NCBI GenBank assembly: GCA_027034975.1
Contig: JALVWQ010000031.1
Location: 1 to 40,225 of the forward strand
Direction of reading: 5' to 3'
Length of the DNA: 40,225 nt
DNA from: Campylobacteraceae bacterium
Lineage (GTDB): Bacteria > Campylobacterota > Campylobacteria > Campylobacterales > Sulfurovaceae
The translations under genes were made by a program, and so were the position numbers. Shown in pieces: positions 8,130-16,585 of the stretch; position 1 is the stretch's first letter; the number at the start of each line of letters is the position of its first letter. Below the pieces are notes generated by a model. It worked only from the letters and a program-made list of their open reading frames with translations. It did no database searches and was not told the origin of the DNA.

Positions 8130-8972
8130 ATGAAAAAAACACTCCTCTTTCTATCACTCTCTGCTACACTTGCAATGGCAAAAAGCAGTGTTACAGTAAT
8201 GCCCTACAGTGCTTATATCAACTACAGTGGCTCTACAAAAGAGAGTGCTGCTATAGTCGGTCTTTATGCTTCTGTCTATAATTTTCCAAATAAATTTGAA
8301 CTTGGATTAGAGAATACCAATATCCAATATAATAATGACTCTCCAGACCTTGATCAAAATGATTTTACGGCAATATATACACGATTTATAGCGAAAAATT
8401 ATTCATTCAAAATCGGTATTCACTCTATTCAAAGCGATGATACATTAACAGATAATGGACTTATTGGAATAGTGGGAATGAGTTATTATAAATATTTAAA
8501 ATATAATTTCGGTATTGATCTCTACTATAGTAAATATAAAAATTACTTTCCAAAAGAGTTAAAAGTAACACAAATAAGTCCATATGCCGGTTTTAACTTT
8601 GGAAATTATGCAAGTAAATGGGGATCGTTTTATCTAAAAGCACAATACAACTATATAAAACCTCAAAGTGCCGCTTCATTTGCCCTTAAAAAAAGTTATA
8701 ACTCTTTTGGGCTAACCCTGACCCAATACAAAGGCAAATTCACCACAACAATTGGTGCCTGGACTGGTAAAAAAGCATTTGCTGTAGCAAATGGAGGTTT
8801 TACAGTCTATAATCTAGGTGAAACCTATAAAGGCGGTGCGAAAGCAGCAGTAAGCTACTCGTTACGCAAAAATACTACATTCTCATTAAAATACAACTAT
8901 GCAAAATTTACAGAGGCACAAAAAAATGCCCATACCGACACCTTTTCCCTCTCACTCTCGCATACTTGGTAA
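8130..8972 (+). CDS. predicted outer-membrane beta-barrel protein (paralog 2)
   Basis: 280 residues, signal peptide MKKTLLFLSLSATLAMA, then a beta-rich Tyr/Asn/Ser/Lys sequence ending LSLSHTW, an aromatic C-terminus suited to the BAM complex. It is a clear paralog of the preceding gene but considerably diverged, most strongly in the regions expected to form loops (for example residues 60-80). AAAGGATTTTC precedes the ATG. Unlike paralog 1 it contains several insertions around strand turns, so surface exposure and selection for variation are plausible. Function unknown. Confidence 0.75.
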   Translation: MKKTLLFLSLSATLAMAKSSVTVMPYSAYINYSGSTKESAAIVGLYASVYNFPNKFELGLENTNIQYNNDSPDLDQNDFTAIYTRFIAKNYSFKIGIHSIQSDDTLTDNGLIGIVGMSYYKYLKYNFGIDLYYSKYKNYFPKELKVTQISPYAGFNFGNYASKWGSFYLKAQYNYIKPQSAASFALKKSYNSFGLTLTQYKGKFTTTIGAWTGKKAFAVANGGFTVYNLGETYKGGAKAAVSYSLRKNTTFSLKYNYAKFTEAQKNAHTDTFSLSLSHTW

Positions 8973-8973
8973 T

Positions 8974-9001
8974 GACTCTTCGCTCTTGTGAGCAAAAAGT
9001 C
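8974..9001. terminator. possible bidirectional terminator between convergent genes
   Basis: Nested complementary arms GACT/AGTC and GCTC/GAGC around a TTGT loop lie exactly between the convergent barrel and TPR genes. The stems are short and interrupted, so this is tentative. Confidence 0.3.
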
Positions 9002-9020
9002 TTTACCCCTTTTAGAAAAA

Positions 9021-9626
9021 TTAATTTTGAGCATATTCTAAGAGAGCAGCTTTTGCAGCAACATTATTCGGATCTAAAATAAGAATATTCTGATAGATCT
9101 CTTTTGCTTTTTTATAATTTTTTATTTTGGTAATATCGGCTAATGCTTCAAGATAGAGAATACTTGTTGGATAGAGATGTAACATTTTATTTGCAATTGC
9201 TGCGGCAGTCGCATACTCTTTTTTCCTCTTGAGGGCTTTTAAGAGATAGTAGTTGCCATAATAGTTATAGTAGTCAATTTTTACAATAACGCTTCCTGTT
9301 GCAATTGCATTTTGAATATCCCCTATCATTAAATATGAACGCAGCAGCCCTAAATATGCCTCCATCGATTTTGGTGCTGCTAAGAGAGCCTCTTTATAGT
9401 GTTTTATCGCATTCTTATACCGTTTATTTAAAAAAAAGAGCCATCCAAGACGGAGATTTATAGTATAGCCATGTTTATACTTTTCATAGAGTGGAATAAG
9501 CACTTTAATAGCCTCTGCATAATTGTAGCTCTTCTCATAATTGTACGATTTTGCATATATATCTTTAATATCTAATGCCTGCAAGAGAAACCCTGCAACA
9601 CTAAGCAGTAATATTATCTTCTTCAT
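9021..9626 (-). CDS. TPR-repeat exported protein
   Basis: 201 residues: signal peptide MKKIILLLSVAGFLLQA, then about four tetratricopeptide repeats, seen as AEAIKVLIPLYEKYKHGYTINLRL, the unit around YKNAIKHYKEALLAAPKSMEAYLGL, and a last unit KKAKEIYQNILILDPNNVAAKAALLEYA (each quoted only to place it). TPR domains hold protein partners. It is the last gene of the five-gene PqqD/ATP-grasp operon and overlaps the transporter-peptidase gene by 26 bases, so a periplasmic scaffold for that system is a reasonable guess. No catalytic motif is seen. Confidence 0.78.
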   Translation of the reverse strand: MKKIILLLSVAGFLLQALDIKDIYAKSYNYEKSYNYAEAIKVLIPLYEKYKHGYTINLRLGWLFFLNKRYKNAIKHYKEALLAAPKSMEAYLGLLRSYLMIGDIQNAIATGSVIVKIDYYNYYGNYYLLKALKRKKEYATAAAIANKMLHLYPTSILYLEALADITKIKNYKKAKEIYQNILILDPNNVAAKAALLEYAQN

Positions 9627-11610
9627 AAACCCTTCTTAATGTAAAATTTTTTCCTTCAATACTCTCAAACCCTTTTTGATGGAAGTTAAATGTCACTTTG
9701 CCATACGCAGAGCTAATCTGGAGCCTCTCTTTTTTATAACTTGCTTTTTTATCATAAAGTCTATAGTTAAATGTTGTTACAAACTCCATAAAAGAGCTCT
9801 TTATTCTCCCATAACGCAGCTCTATCGGCAAAGTATCTTCATAACTTACTGCATCGCCAATAAGTGGAATCTTTGGAGCTATTTTAAAGAGTTCTTTGAG
9901 ATAACTCTCATCTCCTTGGTACGCATAGAAGTAAAAGAGCTTATAATCAAGGTAGAAATAGAGACTGTTGTTTCCATCATAAAGATAGAACTCACCAGTA
10001 TCATTCATCTTTACTTGGATGCTATACTCATTCCCATTCTGGTCTCTATAGCGAAAATGGTCATCAAGAATAAATGTTACTAGCAACTGCATACTCTTAT
10101 CAAGCACAGCCGCTTTTATTGTCTCGCTTACCTTTGGCAGCTGATAGAAATGAAGCTTACTGTTATGGATATAATCGACAAATCTAAATGGAATTGTCTC
10201 ACTTCCTAAAATAGCATATTTTTGTACCTGTAGATGGATATGAGGCTGCGGTGAATAGCCGCTGTTGCCACATTTTGCTATAATTTGACCCATTTGCAGA
10301 TAATCCCCCACCTTTGGCAGTATCGAATTTTGCATAAGATGGGAGATCTCGACATAGTATCCGAAATCAGAGGCAATAATAATATAATTGCCCCAATTAT
10401 TCAATCTGTCTACATCCCCTATAAAATTATCTGGAAGATCGGCTCTTAAAGCTACGACATATCCATTAATTGGAGATACAACATCTTTTCCAAAGGCATA
10501 ATAATCCTCTAAAAAATTCCCCTCATTTTGATAACTTTTTCCATCTTTAGTAATAACGAAATCGTAAGCATACCGCCATGCCCCTTTATGGGTCCACTCT
10601 CCATTAAAGCCTTGATAGACACTCCACTCCCCTAAAAAAGGGAGATGAATCTTAATATCGCTCCCTCCAAAACGATAAAGAGAAGATAAAAATCTATTTA
10701 AAGACTCTTCCGGAGTTGCTTTTGGATTATAGTTATAGTATCTATACCCTATTGTTACAGTCAGCAGTAAAAAGAGGATCGTAATAATATTAAATGGCAT
10801 TGTATAGACAGGAAGATTGTAAGTATTTAGAAATACCTCCATAGAATCGATAACAACTGCCGATAAAGCTACTGCGATCATAGAAATAAGGTAGTTTCTG
10901 ATATTTGCTACTAAAAAGAATCCGCCTAGCGACATTGCAATAAGGATAAAGTTAAAGTTATAAGGGGAGTTGAGCGCCTCTTCAAAAGGGACAAAGATGG
11001 TATGAACCCCTACACCTACAAGAAAGCCCAAAAGTGCCATCAAAAAGAGTATTCTTGAATACAAAAGCAGCAAAAGTGCAATCACAAAACCTGCTATATT
11101 GTAGGGCAAAAAGAAGATCGTCCCAAGCGATTTAAAAAAAGATCCAAACGGAAGAGCAATCTCAAAAAGGGGCTTGCGGTAGAGTGTATTGCTTAAGAGA
11201 TTGGTATACTTGAGGCTTGCTAAATAAAACATCATGCCAATAAAGGCAAATGGGAGCGAAAGAATGGGCAGCGAATATTTTAAAAAGACACGATTTAAAC
11301 CAAATGTAAAAAGAAATGTCAGTGTCGCTAAGATAGCAGTTAAAAGAATTGTAGAGGGAGTAACTTCAAAATAGTACCCCACTCCCATCCCCACAAGCAG
11401 AGAGTTATAGAGATAGAAACCGTGTTTGAGATACTCATCGCGAACCTTTACCAATTCGGCAAAAGCAATTGTTGCTATAATAGCTGTCAATCCCAAAATC
11501 CCCACACTTGGTAGAATAAAAGAGAGGAGCAGTAGCACTACTCCAGCTTTACAGTCTCTTAAAAAGAGAATAGAGTAGTATGCTTTAAGAAGAAAGTTTA
11601 ACTTTTGCAC
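9601..11610 (-). CDS. urea-transporter-family membrane domain fused to an M23 peptidase domain
   Basis: 669 residues. Residues 1-290 hold about ten membrane segments with urea-transporter (PF03253) features such as LYNSLLVGMGVGYYF (67-81). After a short linker an M23/LytM domain (about 325-465) follows: H341 and D350 in THKGAWRYAYDF, H424 in EISHL, and H457/H459 in PHIHLQV are the expected zinc and catalytic positions. The first His-Asp spacing is longer than in lysostaphin-type HxxxD. The last 200 residues are beta-rich and unassigned. It starts with GTG at 11610, AAGGG upstream. A periplasmic peptidase tethered to a channel-like domain is unusual; peptidoglycan cleavage or uptake of a small solute are both possible. 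Confidence 0.8.
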   Translation of the reverse strand: MQKLNFLLKAYYSILFLRDCKAGVVLLLLSFILPSVGILGLTAIIATIAFAELVKVRDEYLKHGFYLYNSLLVGMGVGYYFEVTPSTILLTAILATLTFLFTFGLNRVFLKYSLPILSLPFAFIGMMFYLASLKYTNLLSNTLYRKPLFEIALPFGSFFKSLGTIFFLPYNIAGFVIALLLLLYSRILFLMALLGFLVGVGVHTIFVPFEEALNSPYNFNFILIAMSLGGFFLVANIRNYLISMIAVALSAVVIDSMEVFLNTYNLPVYTMPFNIITILFLLLTVTIGYRYYNYNPKATPEESLNRFLSSLYRFGGSDIKIHLPFLGEWSVYQGFNGEWTHKGAWRYAYDFVITKDGKSYQNEGNFLEDYYAFGKDVVSPINGYVVALRADLPDNFIGDVDRLNNWGNYIIIASDFGYYVEISHLMQNSILPKVGDYLQMGQIIAKCGNSGYSPQPHIHLQVQKYAILGSETIPFRFVDYIHNSKLHFYQLPKVSETIKAAVLDKSMQLLVTFILDDHFRYRDQNGNEYSIQVKMNDTGEFYLYDGNNSLYFYLDYKLFYFYAYQGDESYLKELFKIAPKIPLIGDAVSYEDTLPIELRYGRIKSSFMEFVTTFNYRLYDKKASYKKERLQISSAYGKVTFNFHQKGFESIEGKNFTLRRVYEEDNITA

Positions 11611-11630
11611 TCAAGCCCTTTTGCTAAGTT

Positions 11631-12965
11631 CTACTGGAGATCTTTTAACAGATACTCTTTCTCCACAATATACTCTAAATCATCGGCATCTTTTATAAGG
11701 TGAACGTGAGACTCTTTATCTATCAAAACAACTCTTGGTTTATAGCGGATAAACTGCATCGCCTGGGTAACACTATATGCTCCAACTGGCCAAATTGTTA
11801 AAACACTCTCTCTATTTAGCGGCGGTAGCATTATATTTTCGGCAATAATATCAATATTCATACAAAGTGGGCCGTTAATTTGCGACGGCTCATTGATCCC
11901 TTCGTAGCGTCTATCTAGCATAATATCAAAATTATACCAGAAGCTCGTATAGAGCAGATTCACACCGGCATCGATAATATAACTCTTCTTTCCATCTGGC
12001 ATTCTTTTGGATGCAAAGACACTGCTTAAGAGGTACCCTGCTTCATCTATGAGTGCTCTTCCTGTCTCTAGATAGAGTTTTGGCAATTTTCCTTTATTGT
12101 ACTCAAAAATTGCATTTGTAATTGCCTCAGCATACTCATCGGCACTTGGCACGATAACCTCTGGTGCCTGATAGATCCCTTTTAATCGGCTCTTACTTGC
12201 AAATCCGCCGCCTATATCGATATACTCTATGCTGTATCCAAACTCCTCTTCAACACGGTTTTTTAACTCTACAAGCTTTTTCGTCTCTTGTCCATATGCA
12301 CTTGCACTAAGCATAAATGTTCCAATATGAGCATGGAGGCCATTTAATACGAGCTTTTTCCCCTCATGGATCCGCTTAATCGCCTCATACGCTTCCTCAT
12401 TATCGATATTGAATCCAAATCTACTCCATTGTGGATAGATACCTGTATCCATATTACAGCGAATTGCTACTTCGATTGTCTGCCCAATCTCATCGGCAAT
12501 ATCCTCTAAATCATTTATCTCATAGAGGTGGTCAATATGTATCTTTGCCCCCTCCAATGCTGCTTTTTTGAGAGCCTCTTTTGGTTTATAGGGACCATTA
12601 AAGATAATATCTTTCCCCTCAATGCCTAAGCGTCTTGCCTTCTCATACTCAAATTCACTTACAACTTCTGCTTTCGAGCCTAAATTGTGGAAGACTTGAC
12701 AAATAGCATCTAAATAGTTTGTTTTGTAGCTCCACCAAAACTGTACATCTGGGTACCTGCTATGGAATGCTTCATAAATCTCGTTATACTTCTCTTCTAT
12801 CGCTCTTTGCGAAAAAACAAATAGCGGACTGCCATACTCTTTTGTTAAATCATTCACATTTACACCATCAATTGTGCTTTTTATCTTTTGGCTCTTTAAC
12901 GGACTGCCATATTTGCTTGCTAATGCAAAATCTACTCTATTGATTGTCGGTTTTTCATACTTCAT
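11631..12965 (-). CDS. PLP-dependent Orn/DAP/Arg-type (fold III) decarboxylase
   Basis: 444 residues of the group IV decarboxylase family (LysA, NspC, ornithine decarboxylase). The PLP lysine is K81 in WWSYKTN. HAHIGT near 215, IDIGGGF near 253 (phosphate loop) and GPLCMNIDIIAE near 365 (the Cys contributed across the dimer interface) are all present, so the enzyme should be active. It would decarboxylate an amino or diamino acid, possibly one attached to or made by the ATP-grasp ligase encoded just upstream. It is not obviously LysA: the N-terminus is longer and the substrate-specificity segment is not one I can match. AGGAG precedes ATG, nine bases after the ATP-grasp stop. Confidence 0.85.
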   Translation of the reverse strand: MKYEKPTINRVDFALASKYGSPLKSQKIKSTIDGVNVNDLTKEYGSPLFVFSQRAIEEKYNEIYEAFHSRYPDVQFWWSYKTNYLDAICQVFHNLGSKAEVVSEFEYEKARRLGIEGKDIIFNGPYKPKEALKKAALEGAKIHIDHLYEINDLEDIADEIGQTIEVAIRCNMDTGIYPQWSRFGFNIDNEEAYEAIKRIHEGKKLVLNGLHAHIGTFMLSASAYGQETKKLVELKNRVEEEFGYSIEYIDIGGGFASKSRLKGIYQAPEVIVPSADEYAEAITNAIFEYNKGKLPKLYLETGRALIDEAGYLLSSVFASKRMPDGKKSYIIDAGVNLLYTSFWYNFDIMLDRRYEGINEPSQINGPLCMNIDIIAENIMLPPLNRESVLTIWPVGAYSVTQAMQFIRYKPRVVLIDKESHVHLIKDADDLEYIVEKEYLLKDLQ

Positions 12966-12974
12966 AAACTGCTC

Positions 12975-13985
12975 CTATCGCTCTTTTTTTGTTAATAATT
13001 TTGTAAATTCACTAAAATCGACGACTGTCTCATCGACATACCGCATATACATCTTCTCTCTTGCATAGTTAAAATTTGGTTCTACCTCTTTGCCTTGGAC
13101 TAAATCGAGCATCATCTGCGGCAAATTTACCCCAAGCTGAGTGCTAAAGTAGACCCATGCAGGGAAACGTGGATTAATCTCAATAAGATAGATATCACTC
13201 CCATTTGCCATCGCTTCAAACTCAAATGCCCCTCTCCAACCACTAAGCTCCACAAATTTTCGAGAGATCTCTAAAAGTCTCGGATTATCGATACTTACGG
13301 CACTCCAGACCTTCCCAAGCTCAGTGGTTGTCAATTTCTTTGCTGCCACACCGCCAAGAAGCTCCTTACCGTTGCCAATTCCAACAAAATTAATCTCTTC
13401 TCCATGCACTACCTCTTGAGCAAGCAGAGGGAAACCCCACTCATTAGAGATTTTATAGTAATACTCTATGGCTTCATCCAAATTATAGGCTTTATAGGCT
13501 TTGTAGTAATTCCCTTTTACCATAATTGGAAAACCAAACTCTTTTGTCGCTGCTATTAAATCGTCTAATGAGCTTACCTCTTTTGTATTTGGGTGCTTTA
13601 CACCAAGCTCTTTGCTTAATTGCGGCAATTTGCTCTTATCGCGCATCTCAAAACACTCTAATGAAGGCAGATAGCTTTTTACTCCTAAGGCTTCGATTTC
13701 CTCTTGATACTTTATATATAGAGGCAACTCCGCATCTAAATTAGGAATTATAAAATCTATCTTTGATTCCTCATGAATCCGAGCAATTCGTTTTGCAAAC
13801 TCCTCATATCCAAGTGTCGGATAGGGCATTAAATAGACCTTTTCAAAAAGCCCCTGATAGACGCCTGGCTCATTTGGATCATAACTTAACCCAATAAGCT
13901 GATGCTCTCCTTGCAGGCTCTTTGCAACTGGGATCCCTGGAGCTGGATTATCCGTATTATTCAATCCACTTATAGCAACTCTCAT
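12975..13985 (-). CDS. ATP-grasp ligase-like protein
   Basis: 336 residues. The N-terminal Rossmann-like part (MRVAISGLNN) is followed by an ATP-grasp core: FPIMVKGNYYKAYKA (about 152-166), QEVVHGEEINFVGIG, and the metal-binding ending FEFEAMANG...LIEINPRFPAW (E and N ligands near 270-275). These enzymes form amide bonds through acyl-phosphates. The start overlaps the PqqD-like stop by ATGA, and the decarboxylase follows after nine bases. Known ATP-grasp partners of PqqD-type proteins modify or ligate peptides, but no precursor peptide is visible next to it, so the substrate could equally be a free amino acid. Confidence 0.83.
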   Translation of the reverse strand: MRVAISGLNNTDNPAPGIPVAKSLQGEHQLIGLSYDPNEPGVYQGLFEKVYLMPYPTLGYEEFAKRIARIHEESKIDFIIPNLDAELPLYIKYQEEIEALGVKSYLPSLECFEMRDKSKLPQLSKELGVKHPNTKEVSSLDDLIAATKEFGFPIMVKGNYYKAYKAYNLDEAIEYYYKISNEWGFPLLAQEVVHGEEINFVGIGNGKELLGGVAAKKLTTTELGKVWSAVSIDNPRLLEISRKFVELSGWRGAFEFEAMANGSDIYLIEINPRFPAWVYFSTQLGVNLPQMMLDLVQGKEVEPNFNYAREKMYMRYVDETVVDFSEFTKLLTKKER

Positions 13986-14218
13986 GATAAAAGCCCATAA
14001 ATTTTAATTTTTTGAAAGAAATCCTCTACATCAATATGGACAACTCTCCAATCGGTTCCACTCTCTTTTGCAACGAGGTGTACTATCTCCTCTTTGCTCT
14101 TTCCTTCTTTAATTAACTCTATAATTCTTTTTGCCATATCGTTTAATTGATACGATATTCCAAGTGATGGGATATATCCCATATTGTTCTCATCAATAAT
14201 TATTTCATCAATTAACAT
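13982..14218 (-). CDS. PqqD-like peptide-chaperone (RRE-type) protein
   Basis: 78 residues with a typical PqqD ordering: short beta start IIIDENNMGYIPSL, then SYQLNDMAKRIIELIKEGKSKEEIVHLVA and DVEDFFQKIKIYGLL. The N..A..I..L..G.S.EEI......D...F...L..YGLL pattern is that of the PqqD winged-helix family, whose members bind leader peptides and present them to modifying enzymes. It is first in the operon, with AGGAG seven bases before ATG, and is coupled by overlap to the ATP-grasp gene. It implies that the operon's substrate may be a peptide or a carrier-bound group. Confidence 0.75.
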   Translation of the reverse strand: MLIDEIIIDENNMGYIPSLGISYQLNDMAKRIIELIKEGKSKEEIVHLVAKESGTDWRVVHIDVEDFFQKIKIYGLLS

Positions 14219-14291
14219 TACTTTCTCCTATTATTCATATTAGTTAAAATGATAACAGAAAAGGGATATAAATATATTTAAAAAAATACTA

Positions 14292-14326
14292 TTTTTTCGA
14301 AAAAAGTGTATTTTATATCGAAAAAA
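14292..14326 (-). promoter_or_regulatory. candidate operator/promoter of the PqqD operon
   Basis: TTTTTTCGAAAAAA (14292-14305) is a perfect 14-base palindrome, and its half TCGAAAAAA recurs at 14318-14326, exactly 21 bases on, two helical turns. It lies 75-110 bases before the PqqD-like ATG. AT-rich palindromes arise by chance, so regulator binding is only proposed. The rest of 14219-14466 shows no gene. Confidence 0.3.
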
Positions 14327-14350
14327 TGGATGTAAATTATTATTCAATCA

Positions 14351-14386
14351 TAAAAAGAGAGTAGGTGTAATAAAAACTACTCCTAC
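14351..14386 (-). terminator. probable terminator after the FmdE-like gene
   Basis: On the minus strand GAGTAG, a 12-base loop and CTACTC are followed by TCTTTTTAT. An alternative stem uses GTAGG/CCTAC. It lies between the FmdE-like stop and the PqqD operon, separating the two transcripts. Confidence 0.4.
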
Positions 14387-14466
14387 TTTTCTAAAAAAGC
14401 TACTTCCACAAAGAGTAATAAAATTTTAGATAAATGAAGAGAGTATAAAAACAAAGACTCTTTACA

Positions 14467-15078
14467 TCAAAGTTCTACAACCTTACAGACTTGATCATTA
14501 TCACAATTTTCAATAAGGATTTTTCTTACTCTCTCTTGCCAAAGTTCTCCAAAGAGCTTTTTCTCCTCATCAGTAGCCAAATCATCAACAACTTTTGGCA
14601 TAAGCTCTTGCATTCTTGGATCACCTGGGATACTACCATGATTGTAGTAAACATCAACCATTTTCCCTGTATCAACACGTTCAAAACGTGCAGAAGCATC
14701 TATATCACTATTAAAATTCATTAAACCAATGCGGGAATATTTTCCGCCAAGTCCTTTAAAACCAGTAATATCTGTCGCCCCTGTAATATTAGAGATAACA
14801 CTAGCAATCACACCAGCTACACCTTCACTGCTAGCCTCTTTAAAGCTCACCATGATATCTCCGCGCACCGGTAGAGTATCTGGATAGAGGACTTTAAGGG
14901 CACGAAGTGTCATAAGATATGCTCCTGCAACAGTTGGACAGCTATGTCCAGCCATCTGTACAATAGGAAGATATTTAATCTCAATAATACCATCCTTAAA
15001 AGTACCAAGTACCTCACTTAATCCATCATAGAGTCTTATTGGTTCTACATCATCAAACCACTTAGGGTAATCGTCCAT
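14467..15078 (-). CDS. FmdE-like protein
   Basis: 203 residues. MAGHSCPTVAGAYLMTLRAL (about 42-61) resembles the GHxCPG..LGYR signature of the FmdE family (PF02663), and the later EGVAGVIASVISNITGAT matches its ITG-containing helix. FmdE was named from archaeal formylmethanofuran dehydrogenase operons but the family is broad and mostly uncharacterised; it is thought to bind metal or a molybdenum-cofactor-related ligand. The Cys in GHSCP is conserved, the second family Cys seems replaced. The protein ends CDNDQVCKVVEL with two further Cys. It is monocistronic, with AAGGATT before ATG and no molybdoenzyme gene nearby. Assignment to the family is moderate. Confidence 0.55.
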   Translation of the reverse strand: MDDYPKWFDDVEPIRLYDGLSEVLGTFKDGIIEIKYLPIVQMAGHSCPTVAGAYLMTLRALKVLYPDTLPVRGDIMVSFKEASSEGVAGVIASVISNITGATDITGFKGLGGKYSRIGLMNFNSDIDASARFERVDTGKMVDVYYNHGSIPGDPRMQELMPKVVDDLATDEEKKLFGELWQERVRKILIENCDNDQVCKVVEL

Positions 15079-15185
15079 ATTGAATCCTTCATTAGTATTA
15101 TTATCTACAATAATAGCTAATATAAATTAAAGAAATAAAAAATAGCTTAAAAAGAAGGTATTAGAAGTATATTTTATCAAAAATG

Positions 15186-15212
15186 ATAATTTAGGCAGAG
15201 TGCCTAAATTAT
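15186..15212 (-). terminator. Rho-independent terminator of the ribosomal alpha operon
   Basis: A perfect 12-base stem, ATAATTTAGGCA / TGCCTAAATTAT, with a three-base loop, followed on the minus strand by ATCATTTTT. The rplQ stop codon lies inside the stem. Confidence 0.8.
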
Positions 15213-15559
15213 ACACGCTCGATGATCGCCATCTCAGCAGCATCACCACGACGTACTCTTGTACGAATGATTCTTGTATATCCACCATTTCTATCTTTAT
15301 ACTCTGGTGCAATCTCTTCTACAAGAGCTTTTGTACTCTCTTTGCACTGAAGCTGTGCAAATACTGCTCTGTGTGCATTAAAATCACCCTTTGCAGCTTT
15401 TGTAATAAGCTTTTCATAATACTTTCTAAGCTCTTTCGCTTTTGCTAAAGTTGTCTCGATTCTGCCCTCTTTTGTAAGAGCAATCGCTAAATTTTTCAGT
15501 AGTGCTTGTCTGTGTTGTGACTTTCTACCCAATTTGCGATATCCATGTCTATGTCTCAT
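15209..15559 (-). CDS. rplQ: 50S ribosomal protein L17
   Basis: 116 residues starting [21 protein letters not shown], the diagnostic L17 N-terminus, with [18 protein letters not shown] and a C-terminal [22 protein letters not shown]. It binds 23S rRNA near the peptide exit tunnel. It is the last gene of the operon after rpoA, as in most bacteria, and its stop lies within the terminator hairpin. Full length. Confidence 0.98.
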   Translation of the reverse strand: MRHRHGYRKLGRKSQHRQALLKNLAIALTKEGRIETTLAKAKELRKYYEKLITKAAKGDFNAHRAVFAQLQCKESTKALVEEIAPEYKDRNGGYTRIIRTRVRRGDAAEMAIIERV

Positions 15560-15568
15560 GGGGATCCT

Positions 15569-16567
15569 TTATTCTTTTAATTGATTTATTTTTTCAATTA
15601 GATCAGCTCTTACCTTGCCATCTAATGTATAGTCTCTACCAAACCCTTGTGCCTCAAGTGTTGTCATAATTTCATCAAGAGACTTCTTTCCAAGGTTCTT
15701 AATAGACTTAATCTCATTTTCACTCATTAGTACTAGTTCACCAATATATTTAATACCGGCTCTCTCTAATGAGTTAGAGCTTCTAGCACTAAATCCTAGC
15801 ATATCAATTGGAATTAGTAGCGTTTTCAAGATACTCTCGCTCTTACCCTTCGTTTTTGTTGCCTCTAAATCGAGGTCGAACACTTTTCCAAATACGCTCA
15901 TCTGCTTATTCATTACCTCTAAAGCATTTCCAAATGCCTCAATTGGAGTAATTTGCCCATCTGTTTCGATATCAAAGATGATCTTCTCGTAGTTTGGACT
16001 ATCTTCGTGCAATACACTCTCAATTCTATAGTTTGCCTTACGAACAGGTGTAAAGAATGCATCAAGTGCAATAGCTTCGCTATCTACACTATCACGAAGA
16101 TCTTCACTTGGTACATAACCAATCCCTTTAGCAATCTCTATAGTGAAGTTCAGGTTTGCATCTTCATTGAGTGTTGCTAAAGTCATATCGCTATCAATGA
16201 CCTCTACTTCATCATTTGCCAAATCAGCAGCTTTGATCTCTCTAGGACCACTAAAGCTATAGTTAACTACTGCACGATCAAGCTCATCTTTAATCTTAAA
16301 TCGAATATTTTTAAGATTGATAATAAATACAGCAATATCCTCTTTCATTCCTCGAACACTATCGAACTCATGCTGTACACCCTCAATCTGTACTGAGATT
16401 GGAGCATACCCAATTGAGCTACCAAGAATTAGGCGTCTTAAAGGGTGAGCAAGTGTAATAGCGTAACCTGTTTCAAATGGCCACGCAAGAATCTCAGCTC
16501 TATTCTCACTAATCTGATTAACATCAACCTCTTGCGGTTGATACGGAGCAACTTTAATCTTTTTCAT
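15569..16567 (-). CDS. rpoA: RNA polymerase alpha subunit
   Basis: 332 residues. The N-terminal dimerisation domain includes GYAITLAHPLRRLILGSSIGYAP, matching the G(N/Y)(S/A)LRR.LL.S..G alpha signature, and EGVQHEFDSVRGMKEDI. The C-terminal domain (about 255-320) carries FSARSSNSLERAGIKYIGELV, the helix-hairpin-helix that contacts UP elements and activators. Length is usual for the family. It lies between rpsD and rplQ, nine bases before the latter. Confidence 0.98.
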   Translation of the reverse strand: MKKIKVAPYQPQEVDVNQISENRAEILAWPFETGYAITLAHPLRRLILGSSIGYAPISVQIEGVQHEFDSVRGMKEDIAVFIINLKNIRFKIKDELDRAVVNYSFSGPREIKAADLANDEVEVIDSDMTLATLNEDANLNFTIEIAKGIGYVPSEDLRDSVDSEAIALDAFFTPVRKANYRIESVLHEDSPNYEKIIFDIETDGQITPIEAFGNALEVMNKQMSVFGKVFDLDLEATKTKGKSESILKTLLIPIDMLGFSARSSNSLERAGIKYIGELVLMSENEIKSIKNLGKKSLDEIMTTLEAQGFGRDYTLDGKVRADLIEKINQLKE

Positions 16568-16585
16568 TACACATGCCTTTAATTA

